Assembly (NCBI GenBank): GCA_022925895.1
Contig: JAKSYS010000732.1
Location: 1-29,521, forward strand
Reading direction: 5' to 3'
From: Fragilaria crotonensis
Lineage: Eukaryota; Bacillariophyta; Fragilariophyceae; Fragilariales; Fragilariaceae
DNA length: 29,521 nucleotides
Positions 19,198 to 28,874 of the stretch are shown here, in pieces. The notes beneath the pieces are model-generated. The model was not told where the DNA came from and ran no database searches. It was given only the letters and a program-made list of their open reading frames with translations. The translations under genes and the position numbers were made by a program. How positions within the stretch are numbered: position 1 is the first letter of the stretch; the number at the start of each line of letters is the position of its first letter.

Positions 19198-21731
19198 ATG
19201 AAAGGTGCTAACGAGGACCTCCTTGGAGGGATTGAAGATGTTGACAACAGCATGATGGAGACCATGTTCAACCTGAGTGCATACGTCAGCGGTAGTAACA
19301 ATGATGAGGACGACGCGAAAGTGATGATGATCGTCTGTCCAGCACGGTGTGAGGACCAATTGCGATGATGTGGCAAGTCAAGGCTGGACGTATCTCACTG
19401 GATGCAACCGTCCAGAAGTTTCCATTTCAATTGATGGCATCGACAACCGTCTGCTTGACAGGGCTCGCGAAGAAGTTACTGTTGTGCTTCTAAACCTGAA
19501 AAAGAGAATTGGTTCAAGACGCGATCGGGATGTTCGTACAATTTCGCCCGGTGACTGCTTGAAGGCCTTCATGGATCCAAACTTTCTGGGATACATGAAG
19601 GCCTTCGTGTTAACATGAAAATAGTAATGATCTTGTATCAAGCTCCGACATAATTGCATTCATTCGTGTCGAGCTCATGATTTCGTTTATAAGGTAAGAA
19701 CATCAGTTATCAACGCCTTCCTTGTGTTTTTAATTTCATCAATGGACTGACCGGCAATTTGCCTTTTTGTTCTCGTCCCTCTTCTTAGGTTTCCCCCTCA
19801 ATGTACTTTGATCCTGCAAATGCAGCAAACTTCCCTTCCTCCACTGGTGGCATGAGTCACTATCGGTACAGCCAAATACTGAAAGCACTCGATACCACCA
19901 ACCGTGCTCCACGAACGCAGGTGGTGTGTGGAACAACTGGTCGTACTATTGATTCGTTAGGAGTTGGGTTTGGAAGCCCTATGACACACAACACAGATAT
20001 GGCAACTGCCATGTCAATCGTTCAGAACATGTGCTGAGATTGCTTTTGTTCCTGGCACAACAGACATCGGGCTCGATGATGATCTGCTACGACTTCGTTC
20101 TAGAAGAGTTGTGCTTGAAGGGTACTCTCAGATAAACAACCCCAACAAGGGGCTGGGCGTCATCCACCATGGCGCTGTCTCCAACTGTACATCTTTGTAC
20201 TGTGGAGGCCATGTCGCATCTAGGAAAGAGTCGACGATTGATTGAAACTGGCTGCATTTTCACCGGATGCAATAGCAGGTGTTCTTGTTGACGGATTGCC
20301 TTCTGGCCCTACGCGTTATGTGGCGTTGGTGGAGATGAAGTCTAAGTGTTCTCAGGCAACGTTAACTGAAGAGTACAAGCTGATTGCGGAGTTTGGAGAG
20401 TATCAAGAAATCAACGCTGACGAGGATCCTGAACTATTCAAACGAAGCATCCCTGATGCGTCGTACCGATGCCAACTGCTCCATGGTATGGCGTCTGGTA
20501 CTCTCGACCATGCATTCTACGTTGTGGCATCGCTACGGAAGATAATCCGTGTTGTTCATGTTCAAGTTAGGTCGTCCTTGATACGAGAACAGTACCTTTC
20601 TGTGATAACAAATTTGGGTCGGCAGCATCTGAATTGGATAGAGGAGGGGATTGTGCCAACTATGACGTTCGAAGCAGGGTCCCACGCAGTTGATCAGCAT
20701 AGCGTCCAGTGCACCTTGGACGTGTGGAGAGCTCTCTGCAAGTTGATTGATGAGCAAATGAAACCTCTTCCGGCAGGTCGCCACCTAATTCCAGAGGTGG
20801 TGGCGACATGGAATAGGGGCAAGGGTCCCATTGATGTCTACAGTCGCTTTCAGAAGAATTGCAAATCGGCACATTCGCATCTCGGTCCGGTGGGTGCAGT
20901 TTGGTTGAGGTTGATCATGACATGTGTCTATAATGCATACCACGCCCACAATCTCAGTCGGACAGTTTCATATCTTCTCAGTGAGGAATGCAAATCATTT
21001 AAGGACTTCCAAAGGTGCCGTTCACGTCAACTCCCATTCCGTCAATTCTGTCTAGAGCTTGCCAATGATTTGAAAATTGAAGTTCTTCCACCGACAATAC
21101 ATGAAAGCGGGAGCGATGATGATAACAATGATGCCAACAAAGGACACATCATTGCTTCAGTTGCTATTACGTACAACAAACGTGAGGCATACTTCTCCAA
21201 ACCACACCTGATTGAGCGGAGGATGAATCGAAGAGTTCTCCACCAACCTTCATCTGTCCAAAGGCAATCCAGTTGCATCTGGTGTTGTCGTATTGATCAT
21301 TCAACCGGTGAGAGACACACTCGACACGGAAGAAAGACGACTTGGGTGTGTTCAACATGTGATGTTCCACTATGCAAAAAGGCCAAGATTCAATGGACAG
21401 AGCTGTTTTGTTCTGTTCCACGAAGCGGAGACATTGTTCGACCCATGTTGTGCCCAGGCACAAAGCTTAGAAGTGTCAGTCCGCTCACACGGCAACCGAC
21501 GTGCTCCACCATCCCGTCGTACCCCCCGACTTGTCTGCTGTGACTGCGGAAGGACCGATAGTGCCGGCCTCTGCCTCACGGAACGATAACGATGATGATG
21601 ACTACATTCCCGGAAATTCCAGCGGTGATGACGATGATGAAAGCAGTCCCAAGCGTCCTGCAACTCGTCGTAGGACATGCAGTACAATAACCATACCCGA
21701 AAGGAGGACAAGACATAGGCGTTTGACGTAA
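19198..21731 (+). pseudogene. piggyBac-like transposase with inserted YqaJ-type nuclease domain, frame broken
   Basis: Read through several frames: an acidic N-terminus from ATG 19198; PGDCLKAFMDPNFLGYMKAF (about 19550-19607); a plausible 95-bp intron (19694-19788, GTAAGA...CTTCTTAG); YFDPANAANFPSSTGGMSHY, like the N-terminal piggyBac domain; LDDDLLRLRSRRV followed by NNPNKGLGVIHHG (about 20073-20165), resembling the first catalytic Asp block; then, from 20242, a PD-(D/E)XK YqaJ-like domain with SPDAIAG, VEMK (E-x-K) and YRCQLLHGMA (Q); then PEVVATWNRGKGPIDVYSRF, resembling the last-Asp GGVD block; and a cysteine-rich end CIWCC...CSTCDVPLC, continued after a frame change at an A run (about 21375) with FNGQSCFVLFHEAETLFDPC. 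No block like the second catalytic Asp is visible between 20165 and 20810. Frame changes near 20030 and 20235 also occur. Probably inactive or internally deleted. Confidence 0.72.
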
Positions 21732-21857
21732 TAGAAAGTGGTGTTGTCGGTAAATTCAGAGATAGCGGTCATGATCATTGTGAAGATGAGATTTAACATG
21801 GGGTTTCACCATGTAAAAATCCGAGGATTGATTTTTGTACGGAGAATTTTGGGATAA

Positions 21858-22083
21858 TTTGTCCTTTCAAGAGCGATGAATTTTAGGACAAACGTTTTTC
21901 GACGACCACAAAATAGGGCTATCTTCAGATCAACGTATCTCAACCATTTTTAGGACAAAATGCAAAAGTAGGACAGTTTTAGAAAGGTAATGAAGTCAGG
22001 AAGAAGATGTACGACTACGATTTTGTTTGTATTCGATATCTGGAGTTAGCGAGTGTCGCCAAAATTTGTCCTCTTTTTTGTCC
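21858..22083. repeat. Right subterminal TTTGTCC/GGACAAA sites
   Basis: Copies at 21858-21864, 21886-21892, 21953-21959, 22065-22071 and 22077-22083, matching the left-end set. Confidence 0.7.
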
Positions 22084-22094
22084 TACGATTTTTC

Positions 22095-22104
22095 ATGTCG
22101 GGGG
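22095..22104 (-). repeat. Right terminal inverted repeat of the piggyBac-like element
   Basis: ATGTCGGGGG, exact complement of the left end, followed by target duplication TTAG (22105-22108). Confidence 0.9.
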
Positions 22105-22108
22105 TTAG

Positions 22109-22450
22109 GTGCGTGGCATGAGTGATGGTTTGGCGGTCGTGTTTCTACGATTTTGCTGGGTGATGGATCTGGTGGAGACGGACGGTAGGAATGTGTCATT
22201 CACCCTGTTGGTGGGTGACACACGTTGGTACGCACGGACAGACGGATTATGGATCCAGGTTCGTAGTTGATTTGCAGGATTCCATTCATCGAAGTTTAAA
22301 GATTTGACACCTCATCACTCCGAGGTCATGCTTTGGGCCTTGGGCCCAGTGCCCTGTGCCCAGGGTGGACTCAGCCTGATGCAAGAGATTGTCGACGCAT
22401 ACACAACACGACACATACACCGCGCATCAACTGGAATTCACTTCAACACC
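22109..22450. promoter_or_regulatory. Upstream region of the lumenal-protein gene
   Basis: This is the sequence between the transposon and ATG 22451; the promoter should lie here. GGGCCTTGGGCCCAGTG...CCTGTGCCCAGGG near 22336-22365 is locally self-complementary. The frame is open from 22304 but its first 49 codons do not look like a presequence, so the start is placed at 22451. Confidence 0.45.
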
Positions 22451-23203
22451 ATGGTCCTTCTATTGACTTTCTTTCTCTCTTTGCAAGTCTCCACCAATGC
22501 CGCATTTCAGGTCGGTACCGGTAACATGCGGTGCAGTCGTCAAATTGAAACCTCGCTGGATGCTACGATTGATACACCTTCACGTCGAACCTTCCTCTCG
22601 TCCTCGACTAGCATCGCCCTTGGTTCGCTGCTGCTACTCAACAACAACAATAGCCCCGCCAACGCCATTGGTCCCACAAAATTGGATCTTGCCAATCCAG
22701 TATATTTTGCCGAACCCTGCCCTCCCAGCAAACCGATTCCGGGAGAGAAGGCCATGAAGGGCCTGCGAGGACTGTGTGTCACGGTCAAGGCAGATTTGAA
22801 GGATACTCCTCCCAAGGATTTGGAAAAGGTGGGCGTCTATGGATTCATCCAAGATGGCGAATCCGGCGATTCGGTGCTGGCCAACAATCCCGATCTCAAT
22901 TCCGATGCCGGACAGTTCGCCATGATTGAAAGCGTCAAGACGACCGATAAGACAGTCACGTTTGAATTCATTGCTGCCATTCCCATGGAACGAGACTTGT
23001 CTGGGTTTGAGAACGGCATCGGGCCGCTCAGTTTTTCGAGTCTGCGCATTGTGAGTTATCCTGGTGGACAACAATTCGGTGCAATCAGTCCGTGCGAGAT
23101 GAACGAGTTCAGTGAAGAATGCGAAGCGTGGGAGGCAGAGAACGGCGAATATGAGAAAGGAAAATTCATGGTTGACAGTAATCAACGTACCAAGGGACGA
23201 TGA
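22451..23203 (+). CDS. Predicted thylakoid-lumen protein, twin-arginine targeted, unknown function
   Basis: Single exon, 250 aa. The N-terminus is a signal peptide (MVLLLTFFLSLQVSTNA) with cleavage before AF (residues 16-19 NAAF), the diatom plastid-entry context. A transit-like stretch rich in Ser/Thr/Arg follows, then a second targeting signal: SRRTFLSSS (RR 45-46), a hydrophobic run (IALGSLLLL) and a lumenal-type cleavage site ANA near 70-72. The mature part begins IGPTKLDLANPVYF and has the conserved-looking blocks CPPSKPIPGEKAMKGLRGLCVTV, GVYGFIQDGESGDSV and PLSFSSLRIVSYPGGQQFG, and ends in charged residues. This order is what a lumenal protein imported by the Tat route needs. I do not recognise the mature domain. 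It directly neighbours the transposon and converges on 6PGDH. Confidence 0.8.
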   Translation: MVLLLTFFLSLQVSTNAAFQVGTGNMRCSRQIETSLDATIDTPSRRTFLSSSTSIALGSLLLLNNNNSPANAIGPTKLDLANPVYFAEPCPPSKPIPGEKAMKGLRGLCVTVKADLKDTPPKDLEKVGVYGFIQDGESGDSVLANNPDLNSDAGQFAMIESVKTTDKTVTFEFIAAIPMERDLSGFENGIGPLSFSSLRIVSYPGGQQFGAISPCEMNEFSEECEAWEAENGEYEKGKFMVDSNQRTKGR

Positions 23204-23352
23204 AAGTACCAACGCTTATGCGCGCTACGATATTTACATGAGATGATTAGATTGCCTGTGAGCTAGTAGGACCAGTTAGATGGAAAGAAGTAATACAAAG
23301 TTGATGATTAACCAACAACGACAAGTGACTTCCACAACGAGATGCCATTCCT

Positions 23353-24809
23353 TTAGAGCTCTCCAGCTGTACGACCAGCCAAATCGCCTAGATCCTTGTG
23401 CGCTGCAGTCCAAGCCGTATGGAAAGTTCCTTTTCTGTCAGTACGCTCATACGTGTGTCCACCGAAGAAGTCACGTTGAGCTTGCACCAAATTGGCAGGA
23501 AGCGATTCGCGACGGTATTGATCGTAGTACTGGAGGGAGGCCGAAAGAGCCGGGCAGGCAATGCCCGAGGCAATGCTCAGAGTGACGATGCGGCGCCAAG
23601 CCATTTGGCGGGAGTTGATTTCCGACGCAAAGTTGGGTCGACCAAGAGATTAGGAAGTTCACGGTCGAGGGCAGAGCATGCTGGATCTTGCCCAACAGTT
23701 GAGCGCGGATGATGCATCCACCACGCCACATGCGAGCACAGGCTGAGAGGTCAACGTTCCAGTTATGCTTCTCGGAGGCGGCCTTGATGATTCCCATACC
23801 TTGGGCGTATGAGATAACTTTGGCACAGTAGAGCGCGCCCTGAAGATCAGCAATCACCTGGTTCTTGTCAACAGCTGGTTTCTCGGCTGGTCCCTCGAGA
23901 ACATTCGACGCAGCAACGCGCTCAGTCTTTCGCCCTGAGATGCAGCGAGCGTCGAGAGAGGCTGCAATTGTTGGCGCAGCAACGGACAATTCGGCAGCCT
24001 CTTGAACTGTCCAGCGACCTGTTCCCTTCATGCCCGTCTTGTCGAGCACGTAGTCGACGACTTCACCCTCACCGGTGAGATCGTCTTTCTTGGCAAGGAT
24101 CTTGTATGTAATTTCAATCAAGAAGGACTCGGGTCACTCTTATTCCATTCCTCGAACAACTTAGCCATTTCTTCGTTCGACAAACCGACCACTTGTTTTG
24201 GGATGTCGTAAACCTCACTAATGAGCTGCATGTCACCATATTCGATACCATTGTGGACCATCTTAACATAGTTTCCAGATCCAATGGGACCAACATACCA
24301 GTGCAGGCTTCGGTGCCAATTTTCGCTGCGCATTTGACCAGAATGGGTTCCAAAGATCGTAGGCCTCCTTCGGACCACCCGGCATGAGCGATGGTCCATT
24401 TCTAGCACCCTCTTCGCCTCCAGAGATGCCCATACCAACAAACAAAATACCCTTCTTCGCGAGCTCTTCTCACGACGAATCGTGTTGGGAACCACTCGTT
24501 GCCTCCATCGACAATCACATCGCCTACTTCCAAAAATTCGGACAGCTTGGCAATGGTTTCGTCCACAGGATTTCCGGCTTGAACAAGAATAACAATCTTG
24601 CGAGGCTTGCTGAGTTTGGAACAGAATTCCTCTGGCCCATTGGCTCCAACAATGGGGAGATCACCCTCATCCTTAGCACGCGCAACGGTTGCAGTCACTT
24701 TTTCGTAAGAACGATTGCCGACGACAACCTTGAAGCCGTGTTCGGCCATGTTGAGAGCAAAGTTCTGGCCCATGACCGCCAGGCCCCAGAGTCCAACATC
24801 GCAAGACAT
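23353..24809 (-). CDS. PGD: 6-phosphogluconate dehydrogenase (decarboxylating), frame broken
   Basis: The oxidative pentose phosphate enzyme: 6-phosphogluconate plus NADP to ribulose 5-phosphate, CO2 and NADPH. It starts [20 protein letters not shown], where the family's Rossmann GxAVMG..LALN appears, then [30 protein letters not shown], the [20 protein letters not shown] block, [17 protein letters not shown], the [11 protein letters not shown] segment, [10 protein letters not shown], and a C-terminus with [18 protein letters not shown]. No targeting presequence is seen, so cytosolic. All blocks are in order but spread over frames, with at least six changes (near 24460, 24360, 24295, 24120, and two or more at 23630-23680). 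Between breaks the match is excellent. The gene is probably intact in the organism. Confidence 0.93.
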
Positions 24810-25774
24810 CGTATGATTTTCGGGTGGTGAAGTTGCCAGCTATGAACGCATCGAACAACGTTGAGTCAGAAATGAAGAACAAACAGGTAAACGTCAACAT
24901 CTAAATCAATGGAGAATCGCGACCTAACGAAAACGGCGCTCAGCTAGCCCCTCGTTCCCTTCGAGCAGGAACAACGGCACCCTCGAGCACTATCATGAAG
25001 AGAATGCTTTGTTAACGAGATGGAGATTGAATGAACTTTGCGGCGGCATTCGGTTCCTCAAACGATTGTAGTACTCTTGAACGCAGATACTGACCTGAAT
25101 CTTTTTGTGAGAGTTCGCAAAATCAACATAAAAATGTAGGATTTGTGACTCAGGCTCTCGGGCTGCAATAGCCTTTTCTTCGTCGTTCCAATAAGATAAA
25201 CATTCGTGTGCAGAACCTACTGGTACTGTAGTACGTGCTACAAGTACAAGGAACGAGTACAGGGTGTGGTGCAGTAGGATACTCCAGTATATGATACCGG
25301 TAGCGTCGGTATCTGATCCACACGTACAAGTACCAGTACACGTACAAGCAAAGCGTGCATTGTGCAAGCACGAGGATTGCATCTGCTCGCGAACATTCCC
25401 ATGGCTTCGATCCGGGTTGTCGAGAGGGTTCCGGATTCGTAGTGTTGGATTTTGCTCATGCATCATGCAGACACGCATGCACTGATGTAATGCGAGTGAT
25501 CAACAGATATACAGTGCTGTCGACTATGGCAACAGGTACAAACGGAATGACTACGGCTATCTGCGAGACTGCTCCCTTGTGATACGCCGTTGAACAAAAC
25601 TCATTCAACAAGTGATCAAGAATTAGAATTCCACCTACCTATTGATTCTTTCCCCAATAGTGTACTTCGGTTATTGCGCACTATACTATACCCGTTGCAC
25701 TGATCCGTCATTATTGTTGCTTTAAAATTGCTTCATATTTGGTCCTCCAAAGTAATGTTGTGCTTTCTTCCTCG
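24810..25774. other. Intergenic region with GTAC-rich segment
   Basis: Upstream of 6PGDH. GTAC words crowd 25215-25350 (for example AGTACGTGC, GTACAAGTACAAGG, GTACAAGTACCAGTACACGTAC). Minus-strand frames at 24993-25478 coincide with this composition and have no family features. No RNA gene was found. Confidence 0.5.
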
Positions 25775-26469
25775 TTACGCCTCTGCGAGACCTAGTTTGC
25801 GTTTCTTGGGAATGGCAGGTGCATCATCTTCGTCATGTCGATTTTTCTTTTCATCGTCGAGCTTTGCGGTGACTTCCTTGGCCTTGGATGTCAAGTCTTC
25901 CACGTTTCCTTCGCCTTGAAAAGCTTGGTCACCTTGTCGCTCGGACGTGTGCCGGCACTAAGGTATAGTGCGTCGCGCAATGGCTAGTTGTTCCATCGTC
26001 GCGCCGAGTTCAGTGCGATGACGCTGAGCTCAGCAAGTTTGACTGGAGATCTTTCAATTCTTGTTCGGCCTTTGTCAACTCCTCTTGGGATGGAATCTGA
26101 TCAGACGTTGGATACTCGACCGAAGATGTCATGATGTTCTCTTTGTTGTCAGGAATATCCGGAATTTCAGGTAGTGTATTTGTCACGAACGCCTCAACAA
26201 CCTTTCTTCTTCTCGATGGAGGCAGCGATTGAATTGAAAAATGTTGCGCGCCATGTATGCCTCGGAAGATTGACGTTGCGACGTAGACCTTGCAAGCATT
26301 TGCAGCAGAGCTTCTTCTTTTTTGGCAATCTGGGCAACGATGAAGCGCCCTCCACCAACGCTGCATCAATAGCATCCATCAGTTTATCACTGATTGCAAA
26401 TGTCTTTGTTCCAAACAAGACCCTGTCTTCCTGGGGAAGTGTGTCGTTGTCGGTCGATTCATCGTTCAT
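25775..26469 (-). CDS. Unrecognised nuclear helical protein, frame broken
   Basis: Pieces in different minus-strand frames read as one acidic, helical protein: from ATG 26469, MNDESTDNDTLPQEDRVLFG, SDKLMDAIDAALVEGAS, then RRKVVEAFVTNTLPEIPDIP, SQEELTKAEQELKDLQSNLL, DKVTKLFKAKE and EDLTSKAKEVTAKLDDEKK, ending with the basic cluster PKKRKLGLAEA and a stop at 25775-25777. The PKKRK motif is a classical nuclear localisation signal and the C-terminal half predicts coiled coil. At least three frame changes are needed (about 26330, 26210 and 25990). The IPSQEEL...L..L pattern weakly recalls the kinetochore protein Mis12, but I cannot support that without a profile search. Confidence 0.5.
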
Positions 26470-27153
26470 GGTGCAACGCTGCTCGATGTATTGCAATGCC
26501 GCGCCAATTAAGTGTGGAAAATTCAAATCATTTATTTCGTACTACAGTACGGGAGTATTAATTTCTACATGGTGCAACGAATCATTGACAGTAGACTGTA
26601 CTCTGAGTATACAGTATACAGTGTATGTACAATACTCAGAACTTGAATACTTCGAACTACGAACGTCTATGTACTATCATATGTATCTATGTACGAGTGT
26701 ATGATGTCAGAGTTACTGATGTACAGTCCATTCGGTACGATGCCAAAGTACAACTACCGTAGATACAGTACCCCACAGGTACGCCGTACTGGAGTATCGG
26801 AGTACCTGGTACAGGATACAAGTGTATGTACAGTATGTATGAATACTGTAAAAAATTGAATGTTCCAAGTTCGCATTTGGTACAAATACAAGTACAAGTA
26901 CTTGTATGTTCATAGTTGGTAGTGTGAGAGAGGACTGTGCCATACAGTACAGTACAAACATGAAATACGACTCAAATCATCATAATCTTCTCCTCGACTC
27001 TCGGATGTATATGCATGTATCATGGGACTTGGTTTGCATTTCCTCGTCGTCTGAAAGATTGCTGCACTTATCACATGCATAACAACTACTCTCGACCTGT
27101 GTTACTGTAGCTGATTCATTTGCGTTAGGTGACGACGATATACTGAAGCAAAA
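26470..27153. other. Divergent intergenic region, densest GTAC island
   Basis: GTAC occurs 20 times between 26539 and 26955 (about 1.6 expected), with TACAAGTACAAGTACTTGTA and ACAGTACAGTAC as local repeats. It lies between two divergent genes and must include their promoters. No coding frame or RNA gene is seen. Confidence 0.6.
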
Positions 27154-28874
27154 ATGCCAGTACCGCCAGCGCTGTTTGTGTTGGGTGGTCCCACGCTCAT
27201 GGCTGCCAAAACTATGGCATTTGAAATGCTGCCTGCTGTAACATCCGCATCAGTGGCTGCGATTTTGGCGAGACTCCTATGGAAACGCCTTCCAGATTGG
27301 GTGAAGGAAGACGTTTCATTTCGCAACAACAGCTCAGGTCATCGTCCGATGTTGAGCGACTTGCGGCGGTACTGGACCGGATACAGGCTTGGATCGAGGC
27401 GTGCTCGGAACAACTCCAACGGCCGGTACCACATTTGTACGCGTCATTTTGATATACTGGCAGCTCATGGCGCAGCATCAGAGGCAAAGATTACTGCGGC
27501 AGAGGAAACAGACCCATCGGATGGTGGGGATAAGCCGGCGTTGGTTGAGGTGACCTCGTCCATGCCAGCGCTGATGTTGACTTTGAAAACTTGAAAGATG
27601 GCGAACTTGGCCCGTGGGCTTACTATATTGATGATGCCGCTGACTTGCAAGCGAGTGGAGACCTTGCACTTTGGTCTCAAGACGTGTGTCTTGCCATCCC
27701 GGCCGGGATCTGTTGGATATTACGTGGCCATCGGAGAGCAAGCCGATGACTCAGCAACAAATGTCTCTCCTGACCAGCCAAAATCGACCATGATACTTGG
27801 AATTCGAGGAACCTCTACTCTGGAAGAACTGCTAACTGATGCGTGTGGCAGGTCAGTATCCTACGAGGGTCCCAATCGCTATGCGGAGGATTCTGGCGAG
27901 GGAATTGGTAACAGTATTCGAATTGAAGTAGTAGCTCGCGAGGTAGATCAAGTGTGTTTTGGCTCAGAATTCGATCGGGTCGGCGACGAATGGGAAGGAG
28001 AAGTGGAAGTAGTCAGTGGTCACGAACGCGTATGTGTTGAACAAGATGGAAATCAGCTTGATGAACACCTCGGCGATTCAAAACACTTACCTGGTAGACC
28101 GCTCCTTCGACGATCTTCGAATCTTGATTCACAAATACGATGTCACGAGGGGATACTGATTTCAGCAAGGCGGCTGTTCTGGCAAGTGCGACCGATAGTC
28201 GAAGAAAAGATTGTTCGGGGATCATCGGCTTGTTATTGTTGGCCACAGTTTGGGGCCAGTGCTGGGTGCTTGTTGGCCTTGATGCTCAGATCTATGTACC
28301 CAGAATTGATCCAAGCAGACCGGTTACATGTCTACGCATTTGGACCTCCGCCAGTCTTGGACTACGACTCGGCCATTGGGGCGTCTACCTACGTCACATC
28401 CATTGTTCATCAATCCGATCTGATTTCGAGGTGCAGTCTAGCTAATTTGACTGTTTTCCTGGAATTCCTAAGAACAGTGTCGTCCGAAGTCTTGGTTGCG
28501 CAAGACTTGGCACCGTCGAACCCTCGAGCTGCTGGAGCTCTACTGATGCAGCTTTCAAAGGGTGACAAAGTGAGCCGTTCTGGTCCGAACAAGATCTTGC
28601 CGACGCCCTGGCTGCGGCACGGGATAAAAGTAGCAATGCGCGACCCAGATCATTTGTATGTTCCTGGTAAAGTCCTTCTTTTGGAATCGACAGGAACGTC
28701 AATCCTCAGCAAGACCTGCAGAATCCTTCTATTGTCGGATCCCGGCGGTACTACTGCTTGTAACTGACGGAAGTACCCCATCTTTGAGTGATTGAAATGA
28801 ACGGGTACCAAATGCTCGGTGACCACACGACAGCATCATACATGGCTGCGATTGATTCGTTGGCTGAAAGTTAG
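27154..28874 (+). CDS. Class 3 lipase, sn1-specific diacylglycerol-lipase type, frame broken
   Basis: Conserved blocks in order, but in several frames: N-terminal helical region (VERLAAVLDRIQAWIEACSE); GPWAYYIDDAADLQASGD; STMILGIRGTSTLEELLTDA, the lipase-3 beta strand with the oxyanion-side RGT; HEGILISARRLFWQV; the nucleophile elbow LVIVGHSLG (28241-28255); GCLLALMLRSMYPEL; VYAFGPPPVLDYD; and YVTSIVHQSDLISRCSLANL, as in diacylglycerol lipases. The probable C-terminus is TASYMAAIDSLAES with stop at 28872-28874. Such enzymes release a fatty acid from the sn1 position of diacylglycerol. Frame changes occur near 27300, 27450, 27570, 27705, 28215, 28255 and 28700-28790. An intron is possible between GRSVSYEG and HEGILIS (27852-28140), where the reading is unlike the family. 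The four-helix membrane part of animal DAGL is not obvious. Confidence 0.82.

Larger units (their letters stand above)
18753..22104. mobile_element. piggyBac-like DNA transposon, 3352 bp, TTAG target duplication
   Basis: The element begins CCCCCGACAT (18753-18762) and ends ATGTCGGGGG (22095-22104), a perfect 10-bp inverted terminal repeat. The sequence TTAG flanks both sides directly (18749-18752 and 22105-22108), a four-base duplication one base away from the classical piggyBac TTAA. Inside each end, copies of TTTGTCC/GGACAAA repeat (four on the left, five on the right). The interior carries a disrupted plus-strand transposase-like gene with a YqaJ nuclease domain. Base composition and structure differ from neighbouring genes. 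Because end repeats are perfect and the target duplication intact, the insertion is probably recent, even though the gene appears broken. Confidence 0.88.

Noticed and set aside
24993-25478. 161-codon minus-strand frame with Cys/Thr/Val-rich CTCTGTCTC-like segment
   Set aside because: It overlaps a GTAC-rich island and the protein composition follows the repeat; no start context, domain or splice logic.
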